Origin: DASZBX01 sp035943635
GTDB lineage: Bacteria; Actinomycetota; Actinomycetes; Streptomycetales; Catenulisporaceae
Direction of reading: 5' to 3'
Length of the DNA: 64,000 bases
Assembly: GCA_035943635.1 (NCBI GenBank)
Contig: DASZBX010000055.1
Coordinates: forward strand, 1-64,000
Part shown: piece by piece, positions 51,633 to 63,250 of the stretch
How positions within the stretch are numbered: the stretch's first letter is position 1
Layout of the letters: each line of letters starts with the position of its first letter
Notes under the pieces: model-generated
What the model saw: the letters and a program-made list of their open reading frames with translations, nothing else
Told to the model about the DNA's origin: nothing
The model's database searches: none
Made by a program: the position numbers and the translations under genes

Positions 51633-53500
51633 ATGACGGTCACGCCCGAACAACTCCCTCTGGCCGCCGAGTTCCCGGCGGCGAACCGGGAACAGTGGCA
51701 GCGCCTGGTCGAAGGAGTCCTGCGCAAGTCCGGTGTCCAGGACGCCTCCGGCGACGCGGCGCAGGAAGCCCTCGCCACCGACCTCGAGGACGGTCTGCAC
51801 GTCCTGCCGCTCTACACCGCCGAGGACGGCGCCGTCGAGACCGGCTACCCCGGCGCGCCCCCGTTCACCCGCGCGGCCGCCCCGCAGGGCACCGCGCTGA
51901 ACGGCTGGGACGTGCGCCAGCGGCTGGCCGAGCCGGACCCGCGCCGGGCCAACGAGGCCGCCCTGGCCGACCTGGAGAACGGCGTCGCCTCGCTCTGGCT
52001 GCAGGTCGGCCCGAACGGCCTTCCCGTGGACGGCCTCGCGACCGCCCTGGACGGCGTCTACCTGGACCTGGCCCCGATCGCCCTGGACGCCGGAGCGCAG
52101 TTCGCCGAAGCCGCCGAACAGCTGCTGCGCCTGTACGCCGACCGCTCGGTCGCGCCCGGCGAGGCCGCCGGCAACCTCGGCGCGGACCCCCTGGGCCTGC
52201 TGGCCGCCACCGGCGACGACACCGACACCGACCGCCGGCTGACCGCCGCCGCCGGGCTCGCCGCCCGCTGCGCCGACCAGTACCCGAAGCTGCGCGCCCT
52301 CACGGTCGACGCACTGGTCTACCACGACGCCGGCGCGTCCGCGGCCGAGGAGCTCGGCTGCTCGCTGGCCACGGGCCTGGCCTACCTGCGCACGCTCACC
52401 GACGCGGGCCTGACCGTCGACCAGGCCGCCGCCCAGTTGGAGTTCCGCTACGCGGCCACGGCCGACCAGTTCCTGACCATCGCCAAACTGCGCGCCGCCC
52501 GCCGGCTGTGGGCCCGGGTGGCCGACGTCTGCGGCGCCGGGCCCGCGGCCGCGGCGCAGCGCCAGCACGCGGTCACCTCCTCGGTGATGATGACCGAGCG
52601 GGACCCGTGGGTGAACATGCTGCGCACCACCGTCGCCTGCCTGGCGGCCGGGGTCGGCGGCGCGGACGCGGTGACCGTGCTGCCGTTCGACTCGGCGGTC
52701 GGCCGGCCCGACGCCTTCGCCCGCCGGGTGGCCCGCAACACCCAGTCGATCCTGGTCGAGGAATCGCACCTGGCCCGGGTGATCGACCCGGCCGGCGGCT
52801 CCTGGTACGTCGAACGGCTCACCGACGACCTGGCCCGCGCCGCCTGGGCCAGGTTCCAGGAGCTGGAACGGGCCGGCGGCCAGCGGGCCGCGCTCGGCTC
52901 CGGCCTGGTCCGCACCCGGCTGGCCGAGACCTGGGCCCGACGGGCCAAGGCCCTGGCCCGGCGCAAGGAGCCGATCACCGGGGTCAGCGAGTTCCCGAAC
53001 CTGACCGAACGGCCGCTGGTGCGCGAACCGGCCGCCGGCGCGGATCCGGCCGCCGCGGGCGCCGGACTGCCCAAGGTGCGCCGCGCCCAGGCCTTCGAGG
53101 CCCTGCGCTCGCGCTCGGACGCCCACCTGGCCGCGGCCGGGTCGCGCCCGAAGGTGTTCCTGGCCCAGATCGGTTCGGCCGGCGCGCACGCCGCCCGCAG
53201 TTCCTTCGCCGCGAACCTGTTCCAGGCCGGCGGCCTCGAACCGGTGCAGAGCCCGGCCGACGCGGACCTGGCCGACCGTTTCGCGCAGAGCGGAGCGGCA
53301 GTAGCCTGCCTGTGTTCGAGCGACGCGGTCTACGCCGAGCAGGCCCAGGCGACCGCCGCCGCGCTCAAGGCGGCCGGCGCCCGGCGGGTACTGCTGGCCG
53401 GCCGGCCCGGAGAGTGGGAGGCCGTGGACGGATACGTCTTCACCGGCTGCGACGCGGTCGCGGCGCTGACCGAGGCCCTGGACGAGAGCGGAGTGGCGGC

Positions 53501-53504
<4 letters not shown>
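51633..53504 (+). CDS. mutA: Methylmalonyl-CoA mutase small subunit
   Basis: 623 residues. Mutase-fold without the B12 His: LPLYTAEDGAVETGYPGAPP, FTRAAAPQGTALNGWDVRQR, the central VTSSVMMTERDPWVNMLRTT and IDPAGGSWYVERLTDDLA. The C-terminal Rossmann part (KVFLAQIGSAGAHAARSSF) lacks the DxHxxG motif, as expected of the non-catalytic subunit. Overlaps mutB by four bases (GTGA). The heterodimer interconverts methylmalonyl- and succinyl-CoA, supplying or consuming polyketide extender units. Confidence 0.95.
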
Positions 53505-55804
<2,300 letters not shown>

Positions 55805-55808
55805 GCCC

Positions 55809-56882
55809 GTGGCACCCGACGACACGGGCGCGGGGCCGGCCGTCCCGCCGGTCGCCGCGCGCCGCGGCATCGACGTCGACCAGTACGTGCAGGGTGTGCT
55901 CGGTGGCTCCCGCGCGTTCATCGCCCGGGCGATCACCCTGGTCGAGTCCACCCGCGCGGACCACCGGACCCTGGCCCAACGGATGCTGATCGACCTGCTC
56001 CCGCACGCCGGCGGCGCGGTCCGGGTCGGCATCACCGGCGTGCCCGGCGTGGGCAAGTCCACCTTCATCGACGCGCTCGGCACCCGCCTGACCGGCCACG
56101 GCCACCGGGTCGCGGTCCTCGCGGTCGACCCGTCCTCCACCCGGACCGGCGGCTCGATCCTGGGCGACAAGACCCGGATGGAACGGCTGGCCGTGGACCC
56201 GTCCGCTTTCATCCGCCCCTCACCGACCTCCGGCACCCTCGGCGGCGTGGCCCGGGCGACCCGCGAGAGCATGGTCGTGATGGAGGCGGCCGGCTACGAC
56301 GTCGTGCTGGTCGAGACGGTCGGCGTCGGCCAGTCCGAGACCACCGTGGCCGACATGGTCGACACGTTCCTCCTGCTCGCCCTCGCCCGCACCGGCGACC
56401 AGCTCCAGGGCATCAAGAAGGGCGTGCTGGAACTCGCCGACGTGATCGCGGTCAACAAGGCCGACGGCCCGCACGAGAACGAGGCCCGCGCCGCCGCCCG
56501 CGAACTGGCCGGCGCGCTGCGCCTGCTGCGCGGCCCGGAGGCGTCGACCACCTGGACCCCGCCCGTGCTCACCTGCAGCGGCCGCGACGGCTCAGGACTC
56601 GATGATTTGTGGGCCCGGCTGGAGCAGCACCGCAAGAGCCTGGAATCCACCGGCGCCCTGGCCGCCAAACGCCGCGACCAGCAGGTCCACTGGACCTGGG
56701 CGATGGTGCACGACCAGCTCCTGGCCGAACTGCGCGCGCATCCCGAGGTCAGCCGGCTCGCCCCGATCCTGGAAGGCCAGGTCCGCGACGGCGAACTGAC
56801 CCCGACCCTGGCCGCCGAACGGATCCTCAACGCCTTCCGTTCGGGTGGTGGGCCGGACTCCGCCCGGGTGGCGGACCGGTAG
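55809..56882 (+). CDS. meaB: MeaB/ArgK-type G-protein chaperone of methylmalonyl-CoA mutase
   Basis: 357 residues from GTG 55809 (an upstream GTG at 55740 would overlap mutB by 65 bp). P-loop GVPGVGKST, VAVDPSSTRTGGSILGDKTR, VETVGVGQSE and VNKADG are standard. It guards mutase cofactor loading. The N-terminal VQGVLGGSRAFIARAITLVE matches MeaB. The operon mutA-mutB-meaB is the usual actinomycete order. Confidence 0.95.
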   Translation: MAPDDTGAGPAVPPVAARRGIDVDQYVQGVLGGSRAFIARAITLVESTRADHRTLAQRMLIDLLPHAGGAVRVGITGVPGVGKSTFIDALGTRLTGHGHRVAVLAVDPSSTRTGGSILGDKTRMERLAVDPSAFIRPSPTSGTLGGVARATRESMVVMEAAGYDVVLVETVGVGQSETTVADMVDTFLLLALARTGDQLQGIKKGVLELADVIAVNKADGPHENEARAAARELAGALRLLRGPEASTTWTPPVLTCSGRDGSGLDDLWARLEQHRKSLESTGALAAKRRDQQVHWTWAMVHDQLLAELRAHPEVSRLAPILEGQVRDGELTPTLAAERILNAFRSGGGPDSARVADR

Positions 56883-56904
56883 GCGGAAGATCAGTATTGG
56901 AGTT

Positions 56905-57171
56905 GTGAACGCAAGGCAGGGTTTCCCCAGGTACGCCCGAGGGTTGTTCGATGCGCCGATCCATCGGGACCGGCTCGCCTGGCTGGTTCTCTGCTGGTTC
57001 GGAGTGAATACCCTGATCTTCATCGCGAACGCAGCCGCCGACAAGGGCACGCCGTGGTTCGCCGGGGAGACAGCCTCGGTGGCGTTCGTCGTCATCGTGG
57101 GAATCGCGCCGCCAGGTATTCGCTCACTGATGCGGGCGGCGTCGGGCCGGCGGCGCGCCCGGTCTGGTTGA
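56905..57171 (+). CDS. Small two-TM hypothetical membrane protein
   Basis: 88 residues from GTG 56905 with GGAG three bases upstream (very close; uncertain). Helices LAWLVLCWFGVNTLIFIANA and ASVAFVVIVGIAPPGI; basic C-terminus. Family not recognised. Confidence 0.55.
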   Translation: MNARQGFPRYARGLFDAPIHRDRLAWLVLCWFGVNTLIFIANAAADKGTPWFAGETASVAFVVIVGIAPPGIRSLMRAASGRRRARSG

Positions 57172-57260
57172 CGTGAGGCCGTTCTCGGTGAGTAATTCAA
57201 TGGACACAGACACCTGGACAGCGCTCCATGCGGAGCGGCGCTAGTGGAGAGTGGGCAAAC

Positions 57261-58064
57261 GTGACTGACTCCAACCCGACCCCCGACACCGACTCCTACC
57301 AGGACATCGTCCTCGAACGCCGGGGCCGGGTCGGCTGGATCACCCTGAACCGGCCCAAAGCCCTGAACGCGCTCAACCTGCGCCTGATGCAGGAGGTGGT
57401 CGGCGCGGCGTTCGTGCTCGACCGGGATCCGCAGATCGGCTGCCTGGTGATCACCGGGTCGGAGAAGGCGTTCGCGGCCGGGGCCGACATCAAGGAGATG
57501 CAGCACAAGGAGTTCGTCGACGTCTACCTGGAGGACTGGGTCGGCGCGTGGGACCGGCTGGCCCAGGTGCGCAAGCCGATCATCGCGGCCGTGTCCGGGT
57601 ACGCGCTCGGCGGCGGGTGCGAGCTGGCGATGATGTGCGACATCCTGCTCGCGGCGGACACGGCCGGGTTCGGCCAGCCGGAGATCAAGATCGGGGCCAT
57701 CCCGGGCATGGGCGGCTCGCAGCGGCTGACCCGCGCGGTCGGCAAGGCCAAGGCGATGGAGATGTGCCTGACCGGCCGGACCATGCCGGCCGACGAGGCC
57801 GAACGGTCCGGCCTGGTCGCCCGGGTGCTCCCGGCCGCCGAGCTGCTCGCCGACGCGCAGGCCACGGCCGAGACGATCGCCGGGATGTCCACGCCGATGA
57901 CGATGATGGTCAAGGAGAGCGTGAACCGCGCCTTCGAGTCCGGCCTGGCCGAGGGCGTCCGGTTCGAACGCCGGCTGTTCCACTCGACCTTCGCCACCGC
58001 CGACCAGAAGGAAGGCATGGCGGCGTTCGCGCAGAAGCGCCCGCCGAAGTTCACCAACCGGTGA
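57261..58064 (+). CDS. Enoyl-CoA hydratase/isomerase (crotonase family)
   Basis: 267 residues from GTG 57261. ALNALNLRLM, EKAFAAGADIKEMQ, SGYALGGGCELAMMCDILLA (oxyanion hole) and PEIKIGAIPGMGGSQRLTR with the catalytic Glu pair position are those of short-chain enoyl-CoA hydratase (EchA8-like). Hydrates enoyl-CoA in beta-oxidation. GGAGAGTGGGC upstream. Confidence 0.95.
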   Translation: MTDSNPTPDTDSYQDIVLERRGRVGWITLNRPKALNALNLRLMQEVVGAAFVLDRDPQIGCLVITGSEKAFAAGADIKEMQHKEFVDVYLEDWVGAWDRLAQVRKPIIAAVSGYALGGGCELAMMCDILLAADTAGFGQPEIKIGAIPGMGGSQRLTRAVGKAKAMEMCLTGRTMPADEAERSGLVARVLPAAELLADAQATAETIAGMSTPMTMMVKESVNRAFESGLAEGVRFERRLFHSTFATADQKEGMAAFAQKRPPKFTNR

Positions 58065-58126
58065 CGGGCCTCGCCGGCTCGCCGACGGGAGTTGCCGCGT
58101 CGACGCGAGGTGGGGATCCTGTTCGT

Positions 58127-58531
58127 ATGCTGCTACCCGAGGCCTTGGACAAGACCGAGACGATCACCGTGATCCGGCTCAGTGCGCGGCGTGAGGACTA
58201 CGGACCCTTCGACGATCGCCTGGTCGGCGACGAAGTCGGTACCTGGGACGGCGACCAGGCAAGCCAGGCCTTGAGCCTGATCGCCGCCATACCCGACGGG
58301 AGCCCGGCCCGCTGCTTCATCCCCTACTGGGCGATCCGGGTAAGCCGTGCGAAGGACGTGCTCTTCGAGATGTCCTTCTGCTACAAGTGCTCCAACGCGC
58401 GAATGTGGGGGCCTGAGATCCCGGCGGGTGATCCGATGAAATTCCAGGGCTTTGCTGCGGACAGTCCCGCCGCCCAAGACCTGCTGGAACGGTTCCGCGC
58501 CTGTGTGCGAGAGCAGGGATCACTAAGGTAA
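58127..58531 (+). CDS. Hypothetical protein
   Basis: 134 residues from ATG 58127. Contains FEMSFCYKCSNARMWGP, which might be a metal or disulfide pair (CYKC), and ends with an amphipathic helix (AAQDLLERFRACVREQ). Not recognised. Codon use is less GC-extreme than its neighbours. Confidence 0.65.
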   Translation: MLLPEALDKTETITVIRLSARREDYGPFDDRLVGDEVGTWDGDQASQALSLIAAIPDGSPARCFIPYWAIRVSRAKDVLFEMSFCYKCSNARMWGPEIPAGDPMKFQGFAADSPAAQDLLERFRACVREQGSLR

Positions 58532-58633
58532 CCTCTGCGTGGATCGGCACGAAGGTGTCCGAGATGATCCGCCCCATCCATCGTCCAGAGCCCACGGGTA
58601 CCGTCCCGGCGGTGCCAGACCGGGAGCTCGACC

Positions 58634-59860
58634 GTGCGCCTTGATGATTCTGCCTCGCCTGATTCCCGCGGCTCCGGGCGGACCGTCCGCCTGATCGTCT
58701 CCGGCGGCGGCACCGGCGGCCACACCTACCCGGCGCTGACCGCGGTGCGCGCCCTGCAGGCGAAGGTCGCAGCCGACGGCGCCGCGGTGGACGTGCTGTG
58801 GGTCGGCGCGGCCGGCAGCCTGGAGGCCCGGGTCGCGGCCGAGGAGGGCATCCGCTTCGCGGCGGTCGCCACCGGCAAGATCCGCCGGGCCCGCAACCCG
58901 CTGAAGATGATCAGCCCGGCCAACGTGCGCGACATGGCCCGCGTCCCGCTCGGCGTCGTCCAGGCGCGCGGGGTCGTCCGCGGTTTCCGCCCGGACGTCG
59001 TGCTGGCCACGGGCGGATACGTCGCGGTCCCGGTGAGCCTGGCGGCCCGGGCCGCGCGGCGTCCGCTGGTAGTGCACGAGCAGACCGTCCGGCTCGGCCT
59101 GGCCAACTGGCTGCTGGCCCGGGTCGCGACCCGTTTCGCGGTGTCCTCGCAGTCCACGGTCGCGCTCCTGCCGGCTTCGGCGCGCGCGGTAGCGGTGGTC
59201 ACGGGCAACCCGGTGCGTTCCGCGGTCCTGCAAGGGCAGCCGGACAATGCGGTCGCGGCCCTGGGCCTCGAGGCGTTCGACCGTGACCTCCCGACGGTCT
59301 ACGTGACCGGCGGCGCCCAGGGATCCGTGCAGATCAACACCCTCGTGCGCGACATCCTGCCCTGGTTGTTGGCACGGGCCAACGTGATCCACCAGTGCGG
59401 ACCGGCGAACCTCGCGGCCCTGCGCGAGCACGCCGCGGCAGCGCTCTCCGACGACCTCGCGGCGCGCTACCTGGTCACCGGATACGTCGGATCCGAGTTG
59501 CCGGACGTCCTCGCGTTGGCCGACGTGGTCATCTCGCGCAGCGGCGCCGGAACGATCGCGGAACTGACCGCGCTGGGCAAAGCCGCCGTCCTGATCCCCT
59601 TGGCGTCGGCGGCGGGCAACGAGCAGTACCACAACGCGCGCTACCTGCACGAAGCCGGCGCCGCCGTAGCCCTGTCCGGCGACCAGACCACGCCGCAGGG
59701 CCTGCAGGACGCCGTCGAACCCCTGCTGACGGACCCCGCCTGGCGCGCCGAGATCGCCCAACAGGCCCGATCGCACGGCCGCCCCGACGCCGCCGACCAG
59801 CTGGCGGACGTGGTGCTGCTCGCCGCCGGATACAAGGCGCAAGCGGGCGCCGGCGACTGA
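58634..59860 (+). CDS. MurG-like UDP-GlcNAc glycosyltransferase
   Basis: 408 residues from GTG 58634. GGGTGGHTYPALTAVRAL (lipid-acceptor G loop), ATGGYVAVPVSLAA, VHEQTVRLGLANWLLA, GNPVRSAV, GGAQGSVQINTLVRD and ISRSGAGTIAELTALGKAA are all MurG motifs; the usual HEQN is HEQT and PGxxN is LGLAN. No mur or fts genes are nearby, so it is probably a second copy with another role, e.g. a lipid-linked or natural-product sugar transfer. Confidence 0.88.
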   Translation: MRLDDSASPDSRGSGRTVRLIVSGGGTGGHTYPALTAVRALQAKVAADGAAVDVLWVGAAGSLEARVAAEEGIRFAAVATGKIRRARNPLKMISPANVRDMARVPLGVVQARGVVRGFRPDVVLATGGYVAVPVSLAARAARRPLVVHEQTVRLGLANWLLARVATRFAVSSQSTVALLPASARAVAVVTGNPVRSAVLQGQPDNAVAALGLEAFDRDLPTVYVTGGAQGSVQINTLVRDILPWLLARANVIHQCGPANLAALREHAAAALSDDLAARYLVTGYVGSELPDVLALADVVISRSGAGTIAELTALGKAAVLIPLASAAGNEQYHNARYLHEAGAAVALSGDQTTPQGLQDAVEPLLTDPAWRAEIAQQARSHGRPDAADQLADVVLLAAGYKAQAGAGD

Positions 59861-59917
59861 AGGCCGGGCGGCCGGGCGGCCGAGTCCGACCCTCCAAGGT
59901 GACGGCCCGGCCCCAGC

Positions 59918-60148
59918 CTGGATGATCCACTGATCCTCTATGCCGAGGGGATCCCGGTCGCCACGCTCTCAGAGGACTGGGTCCCGCCGTGCCCGCTGCT
60001 GGCGCAGATCCCGATGACGGTCCGGCTGCAACTGCTCGCGTCCCGGTTCGCCGCACTGCGCCGACAGGACCCTGACGTCGCGATCGTCGGCGCGTGGGCG
60101 GAGCCGGACCTGTGGCGGATCGGCGGCCCGGATTCGCAGGCCGGCTAA
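59918..60148 (+). pseudogene. Small open frame without a normal start codon
   Basis: Codons from CTG 59918 give LDDPLILYAEGIPVATLSED, then WVPPCPLLAQIP and ADE-like sequence WAEPDLWRIGG, ending at TAA 60148. Protein-like and well biased, but a TGA lies five codons upstream and there is no ATG/GTG/TTG. Either CTG is used or this is the 3' remnant of a gene. Family unknown. Confidence 0.4.
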
Positions 60149-60226
60149 CGGAACCAGCCGCGCCAGACCCGACCACACTGCCCAGCCGTCGAACACCTGG
60201 ACGACCGCCCCACACCACCCGCGAGA

Positions 60227-60292
60227 TTGTGCCAGTCTCCTGATCGCTGAGAACTGTTAATCCCCGGCGCAATTGTTAGACTTCTGGCACAA
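60227..60292. promoter_or_regulatory. Inverted repeat TTGTGCCAG / CTGGCACAA upstream of HTH gene
   Basis: Perfect 9-bp arms at 60227-60235 and 60284-60292, 48 bp apart, bracketing an AT-rich stretch with a possible CTGTTA-N17-TAGACT promoter (60254-60282). Confidence 0.5.
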
Positions 60293-60441
60293 CCGGCGCG
60301 CTCCCGTACCCCGGCGCAGGCGGCGATGAGGCCTGCTCGCACCCCGGTGCGCCCGCCGGCCGGAAACGGGAGCGGCCCCGCCACCACGCGGGGTCCCTTC
60401 CTCCAGGATGCCGCCGGACGCAGAGCACCGCACTACGTCCG

Positions 60442-60500
60442 GTGTTGCCAACCGGAATCGGGCAACACGGCCGTGGCAACGAGGCCGTGGCAACGGAGAA
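60442..60500. promoter_or_regulatory. Inverted and direct repeats just upstream of HTH gene
   Basis: GTGTTGCC (60442-60449) and GGCAACAC (60461-60468) form a perfect inverted repeat; GCCGTGGCAACG then occurs twice. These may be autoregulatory operators or leader structure. Confidence 0.5.
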
Positions 60501-60510
60501 GGGCACACGC

Positions 60511-62445
60511 ATGGCGCAGTCCGCCGACGCCGGAGACGAGGGCTTCGGCGCGCGCCTGCGCAGCCTGCGCGAGGAGGCCGGGCTTTCGCTCGGCGAACTG
60601 TCCAGTCTGACCCACTACAGCACCAGCTACCTGAGCCGGATCGAGACCGGGCACCGGCCCGCGCTGCCCGGCCTGGCCGCGCTGTGCGACGAGGTGCTCG
60701 GCGCGGACGGAACCCTGGCCGAACTGGTCCAGCCGCCGGACCGCACCGGCGGGCAGCGGCGGCCCGGCGCCCCGCCGCGAGGCGCGGGCTCCGGCCCGGG
60801 CCGGAGCCCAGGCGCCGCTCCCGGCGCGACCGACGGCACGGCCGAACGCTCGACCGAGGGCGAACCCGAGGACGACCGCGTCTTCGACGACCGCCCCGAC
60901 CAGGTCACCGACCTGTTCGCTCCCTCCAAGCGGCGCGGCTCGTACGCGCCGCCGCTGCGTTCGCCCGGCTACAGCGCCGAGTTCGGCCGGCTGATCCGGC
61001 TCGGCGACGCGCACCACACCTCCGGCCGGATGCGCGAGGCGGCGCACTGGTACCAACAGGCGTACCACCACGCCCAGGGCTGGCCGCGCCCGCAGGCCGA
61101 GGCCGTGATCCGGCTGGCCCGGCGCTGGTCGGACCCGGGCCAGACCGACCGGGACGTGGTCGAACTGCTGCGCGCCAGCCTGCGCGCCCTGGCCGCGGAC
61201 CAGACCCCGGAGGCCGAACGGCTGCGGCTGCGCCTGGACGCGCACCTGTCCAAGAAGATGTCCCTGGCCGTGAGCGAGGACACCGCGGTCACCGGCATCG
61301 GCCCGCTGGAGGGTGCGGACCTGGCCCGGCGCACCCTGCGCCGGATCCCGCGGGACTGCCCGGACGACGTGCGCTGCGAGGTGCTGACCGAGTGCCGCTG
61401 GGGCCTGTACGACCACCTGCCGGCCGCCGAACTGCTCCAACTCGCCGAAAGCCTGCAGGATTCGGCCGCCCGGGTCGGCTCGGCCCACTTCGACGGCGAA
61501 GCCCTGGTCGCCCTCGCCCTGGACCAGTTCCGGGTCGGACACATCACCCGCGCCACCGCGACCGTCGAACTGCACCGCCGACACGCCGCCCGCACCCGCA
61601 GCGCCCTGACCCGCTGGTACCAGTGCACGTTCGACACCATGCTGGACCTGTGGAACGGCAAGTTCGCCACCGCCGCCGAATGGGTCTTCGGCGAATCCCG
61701 CCAGGTCATCGCCAGCCTGGAAGCAGACCTGGAAATCCCCGCCGACACACTGCGCCAGACCCGGATGGGCCAGGAGTACTGGCTGCTGCACGAACAGGGC
61801 CAGATGGCCCAGATGCTCGGCTCCGAACTGGCCGACGGCGTCGAACGGCGCGCCTACTTCCCGGTCTGGCGCGCCGGAATGACCCTGGCCCTGTGCGAGA
61901 TCGGCCTGTACGACCAGGCCGCCGACCACCTGACCGCCTTCGCCGAGGACACCGACGACTTCCGCACCCTGGCCCGGCACGGCTGGGCCGTACCCACTCT
62001 GACCATCCTGGCCGAAGCCTGCGAACTACTCGCCGCCCACCCCGAACACCGCACCGAGATCACCCGGCTCATCCCGCTGCTGGCCCAGCCGCTCTCCCGG
62101 CACCACACCGAGATCGCCCTGGCCGGCTGGCCCACCGTCCTGGTCGGCCCCGCCTCCCGCGCCAGCGGCCTACTCGCCCTCGCCGCCCACGACGGCCCGA
62201 AGGCGACCGAATACTTCCGCACCGCCGAACGCCTCGCCCGCACCTCCCCGCCCCTGATGGCCCGACTACGCGCCGACCAGGCCCGAGCTCTGCTGCTGCC
62301 GAACCCGGAGACCGGCGCCGGACCGAACACCGAGGAGGCCGCGCACCTGCTGGCCTCGTCGCTCAAACGGGCCGAGACCCTCGGCATGGCCCGCCTGGCC
62401 GAGCAGGTCCGCGAACTCCAGGCGGGCCTGCCGAAGCAGAATTGA
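60511..62445 (+). CDS. XRE-type HTH regulator with TPR-like domain
   Basis: 644 residues from ATG 60511 (GGAGAAGGGC upstream). HTH at about 10-65 (RLRSLREEAGLSLGELSSLT, YSTSYLSRIETGHR), a disordered Pro/Gly/Arg linker (about 80-135) with VTDLF, and a long helical TPR-like region (HWYQQAYHHAQGWPRP, TATVELHRRHAARTRSALTR). It resembles actinomycete transcriptional regulators of the helix-turn-helix/TPR (NsdA-like) class that influence secondary metabolism or development. Upstream repeats could be autoregulatory sites. Confidence 0.88.
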   Translation: MAQSADAGDEGFGARLRSLREEAGLSLGELSSLTHYSTSYLSRIETGHRPALPGLAALCDEVLGADGTLAELVQPPDRTGGQRRPGAPPRGAGSGPGRSPGAAPGATDGTAERSTEGEPEDDRVFDDRPDQVTDLFAPSKRRGSYAPPLRSPGYSAEFGRLIRLGDAHHTSGRMREAAHWYQQAYHHAQGWPRPQAEAVIRLARRWSDPGQTDRDVVELLRASLRALAADQTPEAERLRLRLDAHLSKKMSLAVSEDTAVTGIGPLEGADLARRTLRRIPRDCPDDVRCEVLTECRWGLYDHLPAAELLQLAESLQDSAARVGSAHFDGEALVALALDQFRVGHITRATATVELHRRHAARTRSALTRWYQCTFDTMLDLWNGKFATAAEWVFGESRQVIASLEADLEIPADTLRQTRMGQEYWLLHEQGQMAQMLGSELADGVERRAYFPVWRAGMTLALCEIGLYDQAADHLTAFAEDTDDFRTLARHGWAVPTLTILAEACELLAAHPEHRTEITRLIPLLAQPLSRHHTEIALAGWPTVLVGPASRASGLLALAAHDGPKATEYFRTAERLARTSPPLMARLRADQARALLLPNPETGAGPNTEEAAHLLASSLKRAETLGMARLAEQVRELQAGLPKQN

Positions 62446-62451
62446 CCAGCC

Positions 62452-63210
62452 TCAGCTGCCGGGCCGCTCCAACTGCGCGATGAACTTGCGGCTGAACAGG
62501 TACGCGTCCCCGGGCCAGCGGGCCGAGACGTACGACCCGTCTTCGACCACGAACGCGTGCGTGTCGTCGGTCGCGGTCCCCCGGGTGGAGAGCACGCGCG
62601 GGCCGCGGACGAACTGGCGTCGGTCATCGAGCGCGGCGACCACCTCGTCCTGCACGTACGCCGGATACGTTCGGTAGTAGCGTCCGAGCCGCCACGCGGT
62701 CAGCAGGAAGGCGCCGCGTTCCATGTACTTGGGCAGGCACGTCGTGTTGCGCCCGGCCAGGACGCTGCGGCCGGTGCCGGGGTCCGTGGTCCGGGCCAGC
62801 ACGAGCACGCCGTGGCAGATCGCGCCGACCGGGCGGCCGGTCGCCCAGAACCGGGCCACCTTCTCCCGCAGCACGGCCGAGCCGAGGTACTGCTTCATCC
62901 CGGGCGCGTGCCCGCCGGCCAGGATCAGGCCGTCGTAGTCGGTTGGTTCCACCTGCGCCCAGGCGGCCGGGGACTGGAACGCCGCCGTGGCCGCCATCCG
63001 GTGGTAGAACGCGGCCGGTTCCGGCTCCGCGCCGAGCTTGCCGAAGACCACGCCGTCCAGCAGCCGCTGGTCGGCGGCCGGGGTGGCGCCGAGCTCGGTG
63101 GCGAAGACGACCTCGTGCCCGGCCTGCGTCAGCAGCTGCCAGGGCACGGACACCTCCGTGACGTCGAACTCGTGGTCCGGCAGGGGCAGGAGAACGCGCA
63201 TGCGAATCAT
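62452..63210 (-). CDS. DJ-1/PfpI family protein (type 1 glutamine-amidotransferase-like)
   Basis: 252 residues from ATG 63210 (63201 is an alternative). VPWQLLTQAGHEVVFATELG, YDGLILAGGHAPGMKQYLGS and GAICHGVLVLAR with the nucleophile Cys132 in the elbow. Related to DJ-1/Hsp31-like chaperone-glyoxalases, exact activity unknown. Converges with the HTH gene, six bases apart. Confidence 0.9.
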   Translation of the reverse strand: MIRMRVLLPLPDHEFDVTEVSVPWQLLTQAGHEVVFATELGATPAADQRLLDGVVFGKLGAEPEPAAFYHRMAATAAFQSPAAWAQVEPTDYDGLILAGGHAPGMKQYLGSAVLREKVARFWATGRPVGAICHGVLVLARTTDPGTGRSVLAGRNTTCLPKYMERGAFLLTAWRLGRYYRTYPAYVQDEVVAALDDRRQFVRGPRVLSTRGTATDDTHAFVVEDGSYVSARWPGDAYLFSRKFIAQLERPGS

Positions 63211-63250
63211 TGTTACGCAAGGGACGCGGTTCGTCAGGCTGTTGGCGGGA

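Noticed and set aside
51632..51633. Cobalamin riboswitch before mutA
   Set aside because: I saw no B12-box-like sequence in 51067-51632; the interval seems decayed. An Infernal scan would settle it.
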